64,000 nucleotides of DNA from Acinetobacter sp. WC-141 (lineage in GTDB: Bacteria > Pseudomonadota > Gammaproteobacteria > Pseudomonadales > Moraxellaceae): contig NZ_AMSS01000014.1 in the NCBI RefSeq assembly GCF_000313935.1, positions 62,001 through 126,000 on the forward strand. Reading direction: 5' to 3'. How positions within the stretch are numbered: position 1 is the first letter of the stretch; each line of letters begins with the position of its first letter. The notes under the pieces were generated by a model. That model had not been told where the DNA came from. It did no database searches and was given only the letters and a program-made list of their open reading frames with translations. Made by a program: the position numbers and the translations under genes. Of this stretch, positions 51,481 to 60,436 are shown one piece after another.

Positions 51481-54400
51481 ACAACCTTGCACGACTAGAA
51501 CCAGAAGTTCTGTCTCGTCATACGATTTCTGCAGAACAGCTTGGTATTTGGTACATCCAACGTCTTGAGCCAACTTGCAGTGCCTACAATATGGTGGTGG
51601 CCTTTGATGTGAAGGTTAACCAACCATTAGGCAACAAGCCGATGGAGATGCTGGAAGCGGTAATGCATGATTATCCGCTGCTACGTGTAAGTATGCCTGC
51701 CAATGATCGGGGGATTGAACAACTCATCTGGGATCGCGTGTATCCGAATATCATCTTTTCTGATGCTCGTCATATTGAAGCTTCTGATTTGACGCAATTG
51801 GTTGAACAGGACACCAAGCAGCCATTTGACCTGACTCAGCCACCGTTATGGCGTATTCATTGTTATGAACGCGGTCAAAATCATTATGTGATCGCATTTG
51901 TGATTCATCATGCGCTCATGGATTTTTGGTCAATTGGTCTATTGCTGCGAGACGTTAGCAAACGTTTTGGACTCGTTGCAGAGTCGGATGCAGTGAACGG
52001 AATCGAATTTGCACAGTATGCCGATAAGCAGCAGAGCAGCGTGATTGATGATACTGATGAGAGCTTAATTTTCTGGAAAAATGCACTGAAGCATGCACCA
52101 CATGTGCATAGCATTCCACTTGATTATCCTCGTCCAGCCGTACAGCATCATAAAGGTAGTTCACTGGTTTTCCGTGTGCCTGAGTCAGTGTCATCTGGCC
52201 TTGTAAACTTAGCAAAAGATTATGAGATCACATTGTTCGGGCTTGTGCTATCTGGCTTTTATGTTCTGCTGCACAAACTTTCTAATGAAAATAATCTAGT
52301 GATTGCTACGCCCGTAGCAGGTCGACTTGAACGTTCTTTACGTAATGCATTGGGGCAATTTGTCAACACGATTGCTATTCACATGGACATCGATGCTGAT
52401 CAGACTTTACGTCAATTTACGCAGCAGGTTCAGGAACAATTAAGACAAAGCCTTAAACATCAAAAAATTGCCTTTTCTAGAGTAGTTGAAGCTGTCTCAC
52501 CAAAGCGTGATGGCAGTATTAATCCATTGGCTCAGATAGGAATGTTCTGGGAACGTCTGGGTGGTATGGATGAGTTTAAAGAACTACTCCTACCAATCCA
52601 GACTCCGGCCACTTTGGTTGGACAAGATTTGACGTTAGGAAGTTTTCCGGTTCGCCAGCAAGAAGGACAGTTGGATATTACGCTGGAAATGGGCGGTGAA
52701 TATCAAGGTGAACTCGTTGGCGTATTGAAATACAACACTGATCTATTTTCTGCGCAGTCTGCCGAGAATATGGTGCAATTGTTGCAAGCTGTACTCGCAG
52801 AGATGGTGGCCCATCCTGAACGTAAGATTGTTGAGCTAGATATCGCTCCTGATTATAAAGATGGCATTCAGTTCGAGGCTCTCCGTGGAAAGGTGACTGA
52901 TTATGCTCAGCATGATCTACTTGGAATGATTCTAAAGCAGATTGTTGAGCGTGGTGAAAATCATGCTTTAACCTCAAACGATCATACGATTAGTTATCAT
53001 GACTTAGGTCAACATATTGCTGGTATTGCTGAATATTTGCGTGCACACGGTATTACACGTGGCGATCGTGTAGGTCTAATGTTAGACCGCACGGCGTTAT
53101 TGCCAGCAGCAATCCTCGGGATCTGGGCGGCAGGGGCAGCTTATGTGCCATTGGATCCTAATTTCCCAACTGAACGTCTACAGAACATCATTGAGGATGC
53201 CGAACCTAAAGTCATCTTGACTCAAACCGAGTTAATGGATGCTCTTAACGTTTCTGTGCCGCGTTTAGATATCAATCAAGCTGGTGTTGTGGTACTTGAA
53301 CAGGTGCGCGATACGCTTGCCTTTGGCGACATTGCTTATGTGATGTACACATCAGGCTCGACAGGTAAGCCTAAAGGTGTGCGTATTGGGCATCCTTCAA
53401 TTATCAATTTCTTGCTATCTATGAATGATAGATTGCAAATAACTGCTGATACTCAGCTATTAGCAATTACCACTTATGCATTTGATATCTCGATTCTTGA
53501 GTTGCTGATTCCGCTGATCTACGGCGGTGTGGTGCATGTTTGCCCACGTGAAGTATCACAAGATGGCAATCAATTGGTGGATTATCTAAATGCTAAGTCT
53601 ATCAATGTACTACAGGCAACACCCGCTTCTTGGAAAATGCTCTTAGACAGCGAATGGAGCGGCAATGCGGGATTGACAGCACTCTGTGGAGGCGAAGCGC
53701 TAGATACTATTCTGGCAGAAAAACTGCTGGGTAAAGTCGGTTGCCTATGGAATGTCTATGGTCCGACCGAAACTACAGTGTGGTCTAGTGCGGCTCGTAT
53801 CACTGATGCAAAGTATATTGATTTAGGCGAACCACTGGCGAACACCCAGCTTTATGTCCTTGATGAGCAGCAGCGTTTAGTTCCACCAAGCGTTATGGGA
53901 GAACTTTGGATTGGGGGTGATGGTCTAGCAGTTGATTACTGGCATCGACCTGAACTGACAGATGCACAATTTAGAACATTGCCATCTCTACCAAATGCTG
54001 GTCGACTCTACCGTACAGGGGATAAAGTCTGCCTGCGTACAGATGGACGTTTGACTCATCATGGACGTCTAGATTTCCAAGTCAAGATTCGTGGATTCCG
54101 TATCGAATTAGGGGAAATCGAGAATGTTCTCAAACAGATCGATGGTATCACAGACGCAGTAGTGCTGGTTAAAACTACAGCTGACAACGACCAGAAACTA
54201 GTGGCTTATTTAACCGGCCATGAGATTGATATTGCTGATTTGAGAAAGACCATGCAAATCCATCTTCCAGCTTATATGGTGCCAAGTGCGTTTATCCGAT
54301 TGGATGAGTTTCCAATGACGGCCAACTATAAGTTGGACCGTAAGGCATTTCCTGAGCCAGTGTTTGAGCAGAGCAATGATTATGTTGCACCGCGTGATCC

Positions 54401-55436
54401 GATCGAAATCGAGCTGTGTACTACCTTTGAGCAGATCTTGTCGGTTAAGCGTGTTGGTATACATGATGATTTCTTCGAACTAGGTGGGCATTCACTATTA
54501 GCTGTGAAGCTTGTTAACCATCTCAAAAAGGCTTTCAGTACCGAACTGTCAGTTGCTTTGTTAGCACAGTACTCCACTGTAGAGCGTCTGGGTGAGATCA
54601 TTCGTGAAAATAAAGAAATCAAACCATCCATCGTAATTGAGCTGCGCCGTGGAACTTACGAGCAACCACTGTGGTTGTTCCATCCAATTGGTGGCAGTAC
54701 CTTCTGTTATATGGAGCTTTCGCGTCATCTCAATCCGAAACGTACCTTGCGTGCTATTCAGTCTCCTGGACTGATTGAGGCAGATGCTGCAGAAGTGGCA
54801 ATCGAAGATATGGCAAAGCTCTATATTGCTGAAATGCAAAAGATGCAGCCTCAAGGACCTTATTTCCTCGGTGGGTGGTGCTTTGGCGGTGCGATTGCAT
54901 ATGAGATCAGTCGTCAGTTGCGTCAAATGGGACAGCAGGTCACAGGTATTGTCATGATCGATACCCGTGCTCCAATTCCAGAAAATGTGCCTGAAGATGC
55001 CGACGATGCCATGCTTTTGTCTTGGTTTGCCCGTGATTTGGCTGCACCTTATGGCAAAAAGTTGACGATCCCAGCGCAATATTTGCGTGAGTTGAGTCCA
55101 GATCACATGTTTGATCATGTGCTTAAAGAAGCCAAGGCTATTAATGTCCTGCCTCTCGATGCAGACCCATCAGATTTCCGACTTTACTTTGATACTTATT
55201 TGGCCAATGGCATCGCACTCCAGACCTATTTCCCAGATCCTGAAGATTTTCCGATTCTTTTTGTGAAGGCAAAAGATGAGCCAGAAGATTTTGGGGAAAG
55301 CTTAGGTTGGGATCAACTGGTTAAAGACACATTTACACAGGTGGATTTGCCTGGTGACCACTCATCAATTATGTACGCTGAGAATGTCGTGGCTGTTGCC
55401 CAGACAATTGATCAGATGTACCCAATTCCTGCATAA
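51477..55436 (+). CDS. Single-module nonribosomal peptide synthetase (C-A-T-TE)
   Basis: A 1319-residue NRPS with one complete module. The condensation domain (~10-440) carries HHxxxD at 144-149 (HHALMD, followed by Phe instead of Gly). The adenylation domain (~480-960) has YTSGSTGKPKG from 624 and YGPTETTVWSS. The thiolation site is Ser1006 in LGGHSLLAV. The thioesterase (~1040-1319) has GGWCFGG, with Cys1135 where Ser is usual, and GDHSS for the His. One amino acid is therefore joined to the fatty acyl chain, then hydrolysed, cyclised or transferred. The A-domain code cannot be assigned reliably by eye. Confidence 0.93.
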   Translation: MNNLARLEPEVLSRHTISAEQLGIWYIQRLEPTCSAYNMVVAFDVKVNQPLGNKPMEMLEAVMHDYPLLRVSMPANDRGIEQLIWDRVYPNIIFSDARHIEASDLTQLVEQDTKQPFDLTQPPLWRIHCYERGQNHYVIAFVIHHALMDFWSIGLLLRDVSKRFGLVAESDAVNGIEFAQYADKQQSSVIDDTDESLIFWKNALKHAPHVHSIPLDYPRPAVQHHKGSSLVFRVPESVSSGLVNLAKDYEITLFGLVLSGFYVLLHKLSNENNLVIATPVAGRLERSLRNALGQFVNTIAIHMDIDADQTLRQFTQQVQEQLRQSLKHQKIAFSRVVEAVSPKRDGSINPLAQIGMFWERLGGMDEFKELLLPIQTPATLVGQDLTLGSFPVRQQEGQLDITLEMGGEYQGELVGVLKYNTDLFSAQSAENMVQLLQAVLAEMVAHPERKIVELDIAPDYKDGIQFEALRGKVTDYAQHDLLGMILKQIVERGENHALTSNDHTISYHDLGQHIAGIAEYLRAHGITRGDRVGLMLDRTALLPAAILGIWAAGAAYVPLDPNFPTERLQNIIEDAEPKVILTQTELMDALNVSVPRLDINQAGVVVLEQVRDTLAFGDIAYVMYTSGSTGKPKGVRIGHPSIINFLLSMNDRLQITADTQLLAITTYAFDISILELLIPLIYGGVVHVCPREVSQDGNQLVDYLNAKSINVLQATPASWKMLLDSEWSGNAGLTALCGGEALDTILAEKLLGKVGCLWNVYGPTETTVWSSAARITDAKYIDLGEPLANTQLYVLDEQQRLVPPSVMGELWIGGDGLAVDYWHRPELTDAQFRTLPSLPNAGRLYRTGDKVCLRTDGRLTHHGRLDFQVKIRGFRIELGEIENVLKQIDGITDAVVLVKTTADNDQKLVAYLTGHEIDIADLRKTMQIHLPAYMVPSAFIRLDEFPMTANYKLDRKAFPEPVFEQSNDYVAPRDPIEIELCTTFEQILSVKRVGIHDDFFELGGHSLLAVKLVNHLKKAFSTELSVALLAQYSTVERLGEIIRENKEIKPSIVIELRRGTYEQPLWLFHPIGGSTFCYMELSRHLNPKRTLRAIQSPGLIEADAAEVAIEDMAKLYIAEMQKMQPQGPYFLGGWCFGGAIAYEISRQLRQMGQQVTGIVMIDTRAPIPENVPEDADDAMLLSWFARDLAAPYGKKLTIPAQYLRELSPDHMFDHVLKEAKAINVLPLDADPSDFRLYFDTYLANGIALQTYFPDPEDFPILFVKAKDEPEDFGESLGWDQLVKDTFTQVDLPGDHSSIMYAENVVAVAQTIDQMYPIPA

Positions 55437-55460
55437 GAAATATAAGAAGGTAGAACCACT

Positions 55461-58400
55461 ATGGTGACCATAGAACATGCTTTCCTCATACCGGCCAAGA
55501 TTGACAAGGTTTTCAACTACCTTGCAAACCCGGCCAATGATGCAGGTTGGCAATTGTCGTGTAAGCATTCTGAATTGCTAGACAGTACTCCGCGTGTGGG
55601 CAGTAAGTACGAAATCGGTTTTAGCTTTATTGGTCGTGAAATGTCCTTTAAAGGTGAAATTACACATCTGGTACCGAACGAATTGTATGCGTTTAAAGTA
55701 GTGGAAGGACCCTTTCACTACACAGGTACTTACCGTTTCAAACCACATTCGGAAGGTACATGGATTGAATGGGTGTTTGAAGCAGAGCCAGGTAGCTTTT
55801 TTGGTGTATTGCCGCCAGCACTGCTAAAAAAGATGGTGCTCGCTCAGTTCAAGAAAGATGTCGACAATCTTCAAGCATTGGCTCAGAAGGGTGAAGCCTA
55901 TGAGTCGGTTGGCAATGAAAATAAACCAACTCTCGAAACCAATAAACCACCTCGTAAGACTCAACAAATGATGGAGAAATACGCGCGTTGGATTCTTAGC
56001 CATCGCCGTATTGTCTTGATTGTGGTGATGCTCTTAACACTTGCTCTGGCGTATCTGGCATCTGGTGTAAAAATTATTATTGACCCAGATGCACTTGCGC
56101 CTAAAGGGCATCCTTACATCACCTCGACCAAGCTGATTGAAAAGAAATTCGGCTCCAAATATATGGTCGTGATTGGTATTACTCCAAAGCAGGGTGATAT
56201 TTATCAGTCGCAAGTATTGGAGAAAGTCAAACGCATTACCGAAGAAGTTGACAATGCACCGGGCGTGGTCCGTTCCACCATGATGAGTTTGGCTGCACGT
56301 CAGGCGAAAGGTATCGAGGCGAATGCAGAAGGGTTCGATGCCAAGAAACTATTGCCGAGTAGTTCAGTCACTCAGGAGGATATCGATCACCTGAAAAAAC
56401 TACTGGCACTGAATCCAACCTATATGAATTCAGTGGTATCGAAAGATCAAAGAACTGCTGCGATTTTGCTTGAACTTGAGGAAAGTCCAGAGGGCTTCCA
56501 AAAGATGATGGGCCCGATTAACAAAATCGTAGAGAGCGAACAATCTAAAGATATGACTATCAGTGTTGGTGGCAATCCTGTGTATCTGGATAAAGCTGAA
56601 GACTACTCTAAGCGTATCAATATCTTGTTCCCGATTGCCGTATTAGTGATTGGTTTATTGCACTTTGAGGCATTCCGCAGTAAGCAAGGTTTGATTCTGC
56701 CACTCGTTACAGCTTTGTTGGCTGTGGCATGGGGTATGGGCATGATGGGTCTGTTCAAACAGCCAATGGATATCTTTAACTCGCCTACACCAATTCTGAT
56801 TTTAGCTATTGCGGCAGGGCACGCCGTGCAGTTGCTCAAGCGCTACTATGAAGATTTTGATCGTCTGATTGCCCAAGGGATGGAGCCTAAAGCTGCAAAT
56901 AGCGAAGCCGTGGTGCAGTCTATGGTTCGTGTTGGTCCGGTTATGGTGTTGGCTGGTGGTATTGCAGCGGCTGGATTCTTCTCTCTGTTGACCTTCAATA
57001 TTCCGACCATCCGTTCATTCGGTATTTTTACAGGAATTGGGATCATCAGTACGCTGGTGATTGAGATGACTTTTATTCCGGCACTCCGCTCAATGTTGCC
57101 ACCACCTTCGGTTGTGAAGGTCAAACGCAAAGGCTTGCCAATTTGGGATTGGATTCCAAACCGTATTGGTGATGTCATTTTGTCAGTTCGTCCGCGAATG
57201 ATGTTAATGACTGCGATTGCGGCAATGGGAGTCTTACTTGCTATTGGCACGAGCCGTATTGTGGTAGACAACGATAGCCGTAATTTCTTCTCTCGCGACT
57301 TACCAATGCAACAAGACGACAGATTTTTAAATCAGTCTCTTGGCGGCACAAATAGCCTTTACATTATGGTTGATACGAAAGTTCGTGATGGTATTGAAAA
57401 CCCTGAAATCCTAAAAGCAATTGATAATACAGAAAAGTTCGCGAACTCAATTCCAGAGGTCGGTAAAACCATCTCTATCGTGGACTATATCAAACGAATG
57501 AATCAGGCAATGAATGCCGATCAGCCACAGGCATTTCAGGTTCCAGCAACTAAAGATGTTGTTGCTCAATATCTGCTGTTGTATTCAATGTCTGGTGAGC
57601 CGACTGATTTTGAATCTTACATTGATACGACTCAGCGCTATGCCAAGATCACGATTCTTCTGAAAACTGGCAGTAATCATCGCATTAAAGAAATCCTTGA
57701 GTCGCTAAAAACGTATATGGCGGGTCAATTGGGCGACAAGGCTGTAGTGAGTTTCGGTGGTGACGTGACGCAAACCATTGCTTTGACCGAAACCATGGTT
57801 CACGGCAAGCTCATGAACATTCTACAAATTTCATTTGCCGTATTCTTTATTTCAGCACTGGTCTTCCGTTCGATTTCAGCTGGACTGATTGTCCTGACAC
57901 CACTTCTGTTCTCAATTCTTGCCATCTTTGGTGTGATGGGCTGGCTCGACATTCCGCTCAATATTCCAAACTCTCTCATCTCGGCCATGGCTGTAGGTAT
58001 TGGTGCGGATTATGCCATCTACTTCCTCTATCGCTTGCGTGAAATCTTGCGCGAAGAAGGCGGCGATATCAAAGACGCTATTCGTAAAACTTTAAGTACT
58101 GCTGGTAAGGCATCTCTTTTTGTCGCGACTGCGGTTGCCGGTGGGTATGGCGTATTGTCCTTATCACAAGGCTTCCACGTTCATCAATGGCTCGCAATGT
58201 TTATTGTGATTGCGATGCTTTTCAGTGTATTTGCAACCTTAATTATGGTACCTACAATGATTCTGATGTTGAAACCTCGTTTTATCTTTTCTTCAAATAA
58301 GAAGAGCGTTCCTGTTGCACAAACTGTTGTGACAAGCCTTTTGTTAGGTACAGCGCTTACAATGTCGATGCCTAAAACATCTCATGCAGATGAAGTTCAA

Positions 58401-59111
58401 GACATTGTTAATCGTAGTGATGATGCCTCTAAGTTCTTGTCTTCAAGTGCTAGTGCTAAATTTGTGCTGACATCTAAAAGCGGCGAGCAACGTGTACGTT
58501 TAACTAAAAATATGACCAAGCTTGCTGGAAATACTCAGAACAATATGCGTTTGACTGAATTCATCTCACCAGCAGATGTGCAGGGAACCACGACGCTGTT
58601 GATTGAGAATGCAAAAGGCAGCGATAGCATGTTTGTCTATTTGCCTGCATTGAAAAAAGTACGTCGTCTTGCATCAGCGAATAAGGGCGATGCTTTTATT
58701 GGTACGGACTTTAGTTATGGTGATGTACTTGGTTATAAGCTCAGTGACTGGAAGTACACTAAACTGACGGATGGCAAATTTAATGGCAAAGATTGCTACA
58801 CGATTGAAGCAACGCCAATCAATAATACTGTGAAGAGTGACTTTGGTTATAGCAAACGACGCATGTGCATCCTCAAAGACAACTTTGTTACAGCAACCAT
58901 CGACATTTGGGATACAGCAGGTAAGCCGTTAAAGCATATTGAGTTCACGGATATCCGTCCTTACGGCAAAGTGAAACCAAGATGGCAGGCCATGAAGTCT
59001 ATGGCAAAGAACCTGCAAACTCAGCATATGACACAAGTTATCGTCAATGATTTTGTCGCAGAGAAAACCTTATCCGATAAGCTTTTCTCACCGCAGAGTC
59101 TTGAAAAATGA
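55461..59111 (+). CDS. SRPBCC-RND exporter-lipoprotein-sorting fusion
   Basis: A 1216-residue three-part protein. Residues ~1-150 are an SRPBCC/START-like lipid-binding domain (VTIEHAFLIPAKIDKVFNYLANPANDAGW). Residues ~170-950 are an RND/MMPL-type transporter with 12 helices and two large periplasmic loops. Residues ~953-975 form another hydrophobic segment ending in SHADE that looks like a former signal peptide. Residues ~980-1216 are an outer-membrane-lipoprotein-sorting (LolA-like) domain. It is probably the exporter of the lipopeptide, passing it across the periplasm to the beta-barrel-type protein encoded next, whose start overlaps its stop. Confidence 0.85.
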   Translation: MVTIEHAFLIPAKIDKVFNYLANPANDAGWQLSCKHSELLDSTPRVGSKYEIGFSFIGREMSFKGEITHLVPNELYAFKVVEGPFHYTGTYRFKPHSEGTWIEWVFEAEPGSFFGVLPPALLKKMVLAQFKKDVDNLQALAQKGEAYESVGNENKPTLETNKPPRKTQQMMEKYARWILSHRRIVLIVVMLLTLALAYLASGVKIIIDPDALAPKGHPYITSTKLIEKKFGSKYMVVIGITPKQGDIYQSQVLEKVKRITEEVDNAPGVVRSTMMSLAARQAKGIEANAEGFDAKKLLPSSSVTQEDIDHLKKLLALNPTYMNSVVSKDQRTAAILLELEESPEGFQKMMGPINKIVESEQSKDMTISVGGNPVYLDKAEDYSKRINILFPIAVLVIGLLHFEAFRSKQGLILPLVTALLAVAWGMGMMGLFKQPMDIFNSPTPILILAIAAGHAVQLLKRYYEDFDRLIAQGMEPKAANSEAVVQSMVRVGPVMVLAGGIAAAGFFSLLTFNIPTIRSFGIFTGIGIISTLVIEMTFIPALRSMLPPPSVVKVKRKGLPIWDWIPNRIGDVILSVRPRMMLMTAIAAMGVLLAIGTSRIVVDNDSRNFFSRDLPMQQDDRFLNQSLGGTNSLYIMVDTKVRDGIENPEILKAIDNTEKFANSIPEVGKTISIVDYIKRMNQAMNADQPQAFQVPATKDVVAQYLLLYSMSGEPTDFESYIDTTQRYAKITILLKTGSNHRIKEILESLKTYMAGQLGDKAVVSFGGDVTQTIALTETMVHGKLMNILQISFAVFFISALVFRSISAGLIVLTPLLFSILAIFGVMGWLDIPLNIPNSLISAMAVGIGADYAIYFLYRLREILREEGGDIKDAIRKTLSTAGKASLFVATAVAGGYGVLSLSQGFHVHQWLAMFIVIAMLFSVFATLIMVPTMILMLKPRFIFSSNKKSVPVAQTVVTSLLLGTALTMSMPKTSHADEVQDIVNRSDDASKFLSSSASAKFVLTSKSGEQRVRLTKNMTKLAGNTQNNMRLTEFISPADVQGTTTLLIENAKGSDSMFVYLPALKKVRRLASANKGDAFIGTDFSYGDVLGYKLSDWKYTKLTDGKFNGKDCYTIEATPINNTVKSDFGYSKRRMCILKDNFVTATIDIWDTAGKPLKHIEFTDIRPYGKVKPRWQAMKSMAKNLQTQHMTQVIVNDFVAEKTLSDKLFSPQSLEK

Positions 59112-60382
59112 CGCAAGGTGCCTATTGGGTATTTGCATGCTGCAGTAGCTTTATGCTACTGCAGCATGCTCATGCAGATGACAGCGAAATTAGTTTTGTG
59201 AGCCAGAACTCAGCCAGACTCGATGTGTGGTCATCAGATCGTGATTTAAGTTCGTTAAAAAATATTGGGCAAGCAAGTTTCTGGTCCAATGGTACGCTCA
59301 AGTTTAATCCAGAGTTTAAGATCCATTACGACATAAATATTGGAGACGAAACGGACCGTACTGTAAACCCAGATCAGGTGAGTAAGGTAAATCGCAACTT
59401 ACGTGAGTTGTATGCCTCTTATAACTGGGGTCAGACAGTCTATGTCGATGTTGGTCGCCAGATTGTAGTCTGGGGGAGAGCTGATGGGATTAATCCGACA
59501 GATAATCTATCGCCCCGTGACTATACGCGCCTAGTACCCGATGAGACAGATCAACGTCTTGGAAATGATGCAATCAAATTGACATATATTCCTGAATCGG
59601 GAACCAATAAATTGACAGCATTGTGGTATCCGCGTAGTCGTTCAGATGTGATTCCATTGCGCCAGATTTCTGGTGTCCAGTATGAAATAGATAAGAAGAG
59701 CCGTCCTGCATTTGCAATGCGCTGGGATTATTCTGTAGATGGTCTCGATGTTGGTGCATCGTATTTCTCAGGTTTGGATCACATGCCTGATCTGTCAATT
59801 CTTTCTGCATCTCCAACAGGGGAGGTAACATTGCAGCTGAAAAATAATCCTATGTCTGTCTATGGATTTGATTTCAGTTATAACCATAACGATATCGTAT
59901 GGCGCGGTGAAGCAGCATATACCCATACTGACTCGAATGGTAGTGAAGATCTTACGCACAAAAAAAATAATCTGACCGTGGTCATGGGTCCAGAATTAGC
60001 ATTGAAAAATTCCACACTAAGTTTGGTTGGCGTATACAAACATACGGAGGACTTTAGATCTGCCGACAGCTTAACAAATCCAGTATTGAGAGAAGTCTAC
60101 CGTTATCAGCAAACGATCAGTGACCAATATGAGCAGGATCAGTATGGAGCTATGCTGCGCTATGCACTTAACCTACTGAATGATAATCTGAAATTAGAAG
60201 TAACAGGATTCTACTTTGCACCAGAGCCTAATGAATTGTTGAGAGTACGTATTAATTACAGCCTTGATGATCACTGGCAATTGAATGTAGGTGGAGATCG
60301 CTTCTGGGGTAGAAATGATACGGTGTTAGGACAATTTAGAGATAACAGTCTGGTGTATGCCCAGGTTCGATATAATTTTTAA
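59108..60382 (+). CDS. DUF1302-like outer-membrane beta-barrel protein
   Basis: A 424-residue secreted protein with a signal peptide ending at HAHA-DD. The region LRELYASYNWGQTVYVDVGRQIVVWGRADGINPTDNLSPRDYTRLVPDETDQRLGNDAIKLTYIPESG is the DUF1302 hallmark; alternating amphipathic strands run to the terminal QVRYNF, as in outer-membrane barrels. DUF1302/DUF1329 proteins often travel with MMPL/RND lipid exporters, and here it is translationally coupled (ATGA) to one. It is the likely outer-membrane partner of lipopeptide export. Confidence 0.85.
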   Translation: MTQGAYWVFACCSSFMLLQHAHADDSEISFVSQNSARLDVWSSDRDLSSLKNIGQASFWSNGTLKFNPEFKIHYDINIGDETDRTVNPDQVSKVNRNLRELYASYNWGQTVYVDVGRQIVVWGRADGINPTDNLSPRDYTRLVPDETDQRLGNDAIKLTYIPESGTNKLTALWYPRSRSDVIPLRQISGVQYEIDKKSRPAFAMRWDYSVDGLDVGASYFSGLDHMPDLSILSASPTGEVTLQLKNNPMSVYGFDFSYNHNDIVWRGEAAYTHTDSNGSEDLTHKKNNLTVVMGPELALKNSTLSLVGVYKHTEDFRSADSLTNPVLREVYRYQQTISDQYEQDQYGAMLRYALNLLNDNLKLEVTGFYFAPEPNELLRVRINYSLDDHWQLNVGGDRFWGRNDTVLGQFRDNSLVYAQVRYNF

Positions 60383-60436
60383 GATAATTCGCTCCAAAAC
60401 AATGCTGGGAGTGCCCAGTCCCTAATAAGGTGATTT

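Noticed and set aside
54561..55118. 185-aa ORF antisense to the NRPS thioesterase
   Set aside because: Overlaps a complete coding region on the other strand, codon-shadow composition.
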